Assembly (NCBI RefSeq): GCF_020523925.1
Contig: NZ_JAJAPW010000009.1
Location: 1 to 64,000 of the forward strand
From: Neotamlana laminarinivorans
GTDB taxonomy: Bacteria > Bacteroidota > Bacteroidia > Flavobacteriales > Flavobacteriaceae
Direction of reading: 5' to 3'
Length of the DNA: 64,000 nt
The notes beneath the pieces were generated by a model. It had not been told where the DNA came from. It did not search any database and saw nothing but the letters and a program-made list of their open reading frames with translations. A program made the translations under genes and the position numbers. Shown piece by piece: positions 61,564-64,000 of the stretch. The first letter of the stretch is position 1. The number at the start of each line of letters is the position of its first letter.

Positions 61564-63150
61564 TTATTCCATAATTACATTACAGTATTTAGCGTTAATC
61601 ATAATATTTTTTCCGCTAGCTAAACTTCCAGAAGAAAAACTAGAAGTATTTTCTTTTGTTTTTTTCTTTGGGTGTGTAAACCTAGTATGCGATCCTTTAA
61701 ACTGAAAATTAAATGCTGTTTTAGGCAAAGCAATTATAGCATCAGAATTTTGAATAATAACGTTTAAATTAGTAAAAGTATCATCAATATTTAAAATATT
61801 AAGGTTTCCAATGTTGCCGTCAACCATAGCTGCACCTGTTAAGTTTTCAATATTAACATTAGATGATACTGCATTTAAAACCAAGTTATTTACATTTTTT
61901 AAATGCACATCTTCAGCATAGTTAAGATTTAGTTCACCTAAATTCCACTGTGACACATATACTGGCGAATAAGAAGCATTAATGGAAGTATCTCCTCCAT
62001 TAATGCTATTTGCTGTAAACTTTGTATAAGCTAAATCTGCCTTTAAATTTTCTATAGTTGTGGCGAACTCAATTTCACCATGCTTTACATTAACTTTAAG
62101 TTTAGCATCTTTAGGCATTTTAATAATAATTGTTTTTTTAACCTTAGATCCGGCCCTATGCTCTACGGCTTGTTCAATTAAAACACGACGCTTTTCGGCG
62201 AGTTTAGCGCGCTCTTTAGCCATGGCCTTTCTTTTTTCGGCCATTATTTCAAGACGTTGCTTGTGCGCTTCTGCTCTGGCTTTATTGGCTTCAGCCCTAG
62301 CTTCGTTGGCCTCAATTCTAGCTGCACTACGCTCAATTTGTGCTGCTAAACGTTCTCCCCATGCCTCCATTTGTTTAACAAATTTTTCTCCAAATTCCTC
62401 ACCCCATGCTTCCATGTTCTTTTCAAAATCTGAGCTTTCCATATTTTTTTCAAATTCTTTGGCCCATTTTTCCATTTCTTTTCCATACTTCTCTCCCCAT
62501 TCTTTACCAAACTTTTCGCCCCATGCTTCCATTTTTTTGGCATACTCATCGCCATACAAATTTTCAAAACGTGCACTGTATTCTTCTAAATATTTATCGC
62601 CATCTTTTTTATAAGCTTCATAATCAAAAGAAAAACCACTTGCACCTTCTGGTAGCTCCGGTAAAGCAGGCATTTCTGGCATTTCAGGAAGTACCGGAAC
62701 TGGTGGAACTTCAACATTTACTTCCGGTATAAGTGCTAACATTTCGGGTAAATCGGCTAATTCAAATTGTAACTCATTTAAAAGGGCACTTACCATACCT
62801 CCTTCATCACTGCTATCATTCATATAAATAACATGAGGTGATTTTCCTACTTTTGATTTAATACTTACAGATTTACTTGTAGCATTAACACTTAACCCCC
62901 AAGATTTTAAAATGTTTTCAAGCTCGCTTTTGCTCATTTTTTCGCCTTCTACAAAGGCTTCTATTTCTACTGTTCGTTTGTTCCAGGTGTCAATTATTAT
63001 GTTGGTATTACTTGTATTTAAGTCTACCACAACATCTTTATCGACTTTGATTGATTGAGAAACTTTTGTTAACTTTTGTTGGGCTACTAAACTTAAAGTT
63101 ATAGTAAAACACAAACTAAATAATAACGATTTTATATTGAATTTGTTCAT
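61564..63150 (-). CDS. Secreted DUF4097-like protein with repetitive WGE helix region
   Basis: A 528-aa exported protein (signal 1-22, VAQ-Q). N-terminal segment SQSIKVDKDVVVDLNTSNTNIIIDTWNK and the C-terminal beta-rich part (LKVNVKHGEIEFATTIENLKADLAYTKF, NINSxxNVNIENL) resemble DUF4097-type adhesin beta-helices. Between them lie a Pro/Glu/Met-rich stretch (LPEMPEMPALPELPE) and a long helical region with repeats of MEAWGE(K/E/R)F (207, 246, 261) followed by a charged EAR-rich coiled coil (about 275-325). Last gene of the sigma/anti-sigma-like operon. The role of the helical insert is unknown. Confidence 0.75.
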   Translation of the reverse strand: MNKFNIKSLLFSLCFTITLSLVAQQKLTKVSQSIKVDKDVVVDLNTSNTNIIIDTWNKRTVEIEAFVEGEKMSKSELENILKSWGLSVNATSKSVSIKSKVGKSPHVIYMNDSSDEGGMVSALLNELQFELADLPEMLALIPEVNVEVPPVPVLPEMPEMPALPELPEGASGFSFDYEAYKKDGDKYLEEYSARFENLYGDEYAKKMEAWGEKFGKEWGEKYGKEMEKWAKEFEKNMESSDFEKNMEAWGEEFGEKFVKQMEAWGERLAAQIERSAARIEANEARAEANKARAEAHKQRLEIMAEKRKAMAKERAKLAEKRRVLIEQAVEHRAGSKVKKTIIIKMPKDAKLKVNVKHGEIEFATTIENLKADLAYTKFTANSINGGDTSINASYSPVYVSQWNLGELNLNYAEDVHLKNVNNLVLNAVSSNVNIENLTGAAMVDGNIGNLNILNIDDTFTNLNVIIQNSDAIIALPKTAFNFQFKGSHTRFTHPKKKTKENTSSFSSGSLASGKNIMINAKYCNVIME

Positions 63151-63163
63151 TTTGATGATTGAT

Positions 63164-63748
63164 TTAAATAGATTGTTTAACGTCTGTTGATGCAGACGGA
63201 TTTAATTCTTGTATTTGAGTTCTTAAACGATACAATAAATTTAAGCGCAATTTTAAATTATCTATTAAAGCATTAACCGTGAGCTCATTTAAGCCAGACT
63301 CTGTTAAATCTACCGAAAGTCTTTTATATTCTAAATCTAAAACTTGAAGCTGATTTATATAATCGTCAAGCATTTCTTTATTTTCTGGCGTGTATTTAAT
63401 TTTGCTCAATTCTAAATTTATACTTGCTAAATAATAATCTTCAACTTTTTTTAACCCCGGAGAAAAATCGCCTAAAGTTTTAATTGGCTCTGTTTCAGAT
63501 TCATTTTCTGCCACTTCAACATTAGATATTTCAGTTGTATTACCTGTTTTAAAAAAATTATAAGCTGTAAAACTTAAACCTAAAATTACCACAACACTAG
63601 CTGCTATATGCATCCAAGTAAAATGTTTTTTCTTTTTTTGAGGTAATGCATGGTTTAATTTTTCAAGAAACCGATCTTGATGTTGGTTAGGCATTTTTTC
63701 ATGGCTAACTTTATCATTTTTAAATAACTCTCTAATATCTTGTGCCAT
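63164..63748 (-). CDS. Putative anti-sigma factor / membrane regulator
   Basis: A 194-aa protein with a soluble N-terminal part, one transmembrane helix (about residues 45-65, MHIAASVVVILGLSFTAYNF) and a helical C-terminal periplasmic region (PENKEMLDDYINQLQVLDLEYKRLS). It overlaps the sigma-factor gene by 17 bases and lies just downstream of it, the usual order for an anti-sigma factor. It has no zinc-binding HxxxCxxC motif, so it is a putative rather than certain anti-sigma factor. Confidence 0.7.
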   Translation of the reverse strand: MAQDIRELFKNDKVSHEKMPNQHQDRFLEKLNHALPQKKKKHFTWMHIAASVVVILGLSFTAYNFFKTGNTTEISNVEVAENESETEPIKTLGDFSPGLKKVEDYYLASINLELSKIKYTPENKEMLDDYINQLQVLDLEYKRLSVDLTESGLNELTVNALIDNLKLRLNLLYRLRTQIQELNPSASTDVKQSI

Positions 63749-64000
63749 TGTGTGTAGGTTTTAAAAGTTCTTGTAATTTTACTTTTCCTCTAGATAATTG
63801 TGTACGTGAAGCAACTTCGGTAATATTTAAAATTTCAGATATTTCTTGATGGTCGTATCCTTCAATTAAATATAGCATTACCACATATTGGTATTTATCT
63901 GGCAGCTTGTTTATTGCTGATTTAACATCGCTTAGTGTTATTGTATCTTCTACTAACCATTTGTCGTTTTTTGGTGTATCAATAACTTTTAAGTGCACTT
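63732..64000 (-). CDS. ECF-type sigma-70 factor, C-terminal part (cut by window edge)
   Basis: Partial sigma factor: the region SDVKSAINKLPDKYQYVVMLYLIEGYDHQEISEILNITEVASRTQLSRGKVKLQELL is a sigma-70 region 4 with HTH (HQEISEILNITEVASRTQLSRG). The 5' part lies beyond position 64000, and the GTG near the edge is internal, not a start. Together with the following membrane protein and the WGE protein it forms one transcription unit, probably an envelope-response system. Confidence 0.85.
   Translation of the reverse strand, partial: VHLKVIDTPKNDKWLVEDTITLSDVKSAINKLPDKYQYVVMLYLIEGYDHQEISEILNITEVASRTQLSRGKVKLQELLKPTHNGTRY

Noticed and set aside
62060-62614. 184-aa plus-strand frame in the WGE-repeat gene
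   Set aside because: Antisense shadow of a repetitive Glu/Ala-rich coding region.

Overview
The window reads as a chromosome segment of a marine-type member of the Flavobacteriaceae (phylum Bacteroidota). The evidence is low G+C, SusC/SusD pairs, promoters with TTTG and TAnnTTTG boxes, a Rho with an Asn-rich insert, many short lipoproteins with an S-C lipobox, and the housekeeping order folP / DUF1599 / BT_3928-like / tpiA / prmA / clpS. I cannot name the species from sequence alone.

Region by region. (a) 1-4.5 kb is accessory DNA: the C-terminal end of an IS30-type transposase, then small genes (lipoprotein; Crp-like regulator + membrane protein + YCII + SRPBCC; MORN/YwqK-like protein; lipoprotein) separated by long hairpin-forming intergenic repeats that look like cassette junctions. 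(b) 4.5-9.2 kb is the core of an integrative element on the minus strand (DnaC-like ATPase, HTH/initiator-like protein, excisionase-like HTH, RteC, tyrosine recombinase) abutting tRNA-Arg(TCT); no relaxase or transfer genes are visible. (c) 9.5-13.1 kb holds a beta-helix lipoprotein, a 50-aa conserved-looking small protein started by TTG, and an FMN-dependent alpha-hydroxy-acid dehydrogenase. (d) 13.2-26.7 kb is an alginate/uronate utilization locus on the minus strand: PL6 lyase, SusC, SusD, then a FadR-type GntR regulator, ExuT-like MFS transporter, SDR reductase, KDG kinase, KDPG aldolase and a cupin lipoprotein. The sequence supports this route: alginate cut at the surface, oligomers imported by SusCD, unsaturated monomer rearranged to DEH, reduced to KDG, phosphorylated to KDPG, and split to pyruvate and glyceraldehyde-3-phosphate. 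The PL6 and susC promoters carry the same array of three 13-bp operator units overlapping the -7 box. (e) 26.9-30.8 kb is a xylose operon (GntR-type regulator, xylulokinase, xylose isomerase) on the plus strand, divergent from PL6. (f) 31-64 kb is mostly housekeeping: tRNA-Arg(ACG), clpS, prmA, tpiA, TlpA-like protein, an orphan Dpp/Opp-type permease, folP, cdaA, an ABC exporter, truA, rho, lpdA, an S41 peptidase, smpB, an X-Pro dipeptidyl peptidase, pcm, an oxidoreductase/hbd/YggS/exonuclease operon, a DUF3857 protein, a K+-channel-like protein, miaA, ppnP, and a sigma / putative anti-sigma / coiled-coil secreted protein operon cut by the right edge.

Points that stood out: the triple 13-bp operator arrays; an MFS transporter with a roughly 100-residue insert after its first helix; three conserved genes (Dpp/Opp permease, exonuclease/GIY-YIG protein, miaA) whose obvious N-terminal homology begins upstream of any ATG, GTG or TTG codon; an 11 x 7-bp perfect tandem repeat behind pcm; two copies of an intergenic element; and the cassette-like organization at the left end. 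Everything here comes from reading the sequence; no database search was run.
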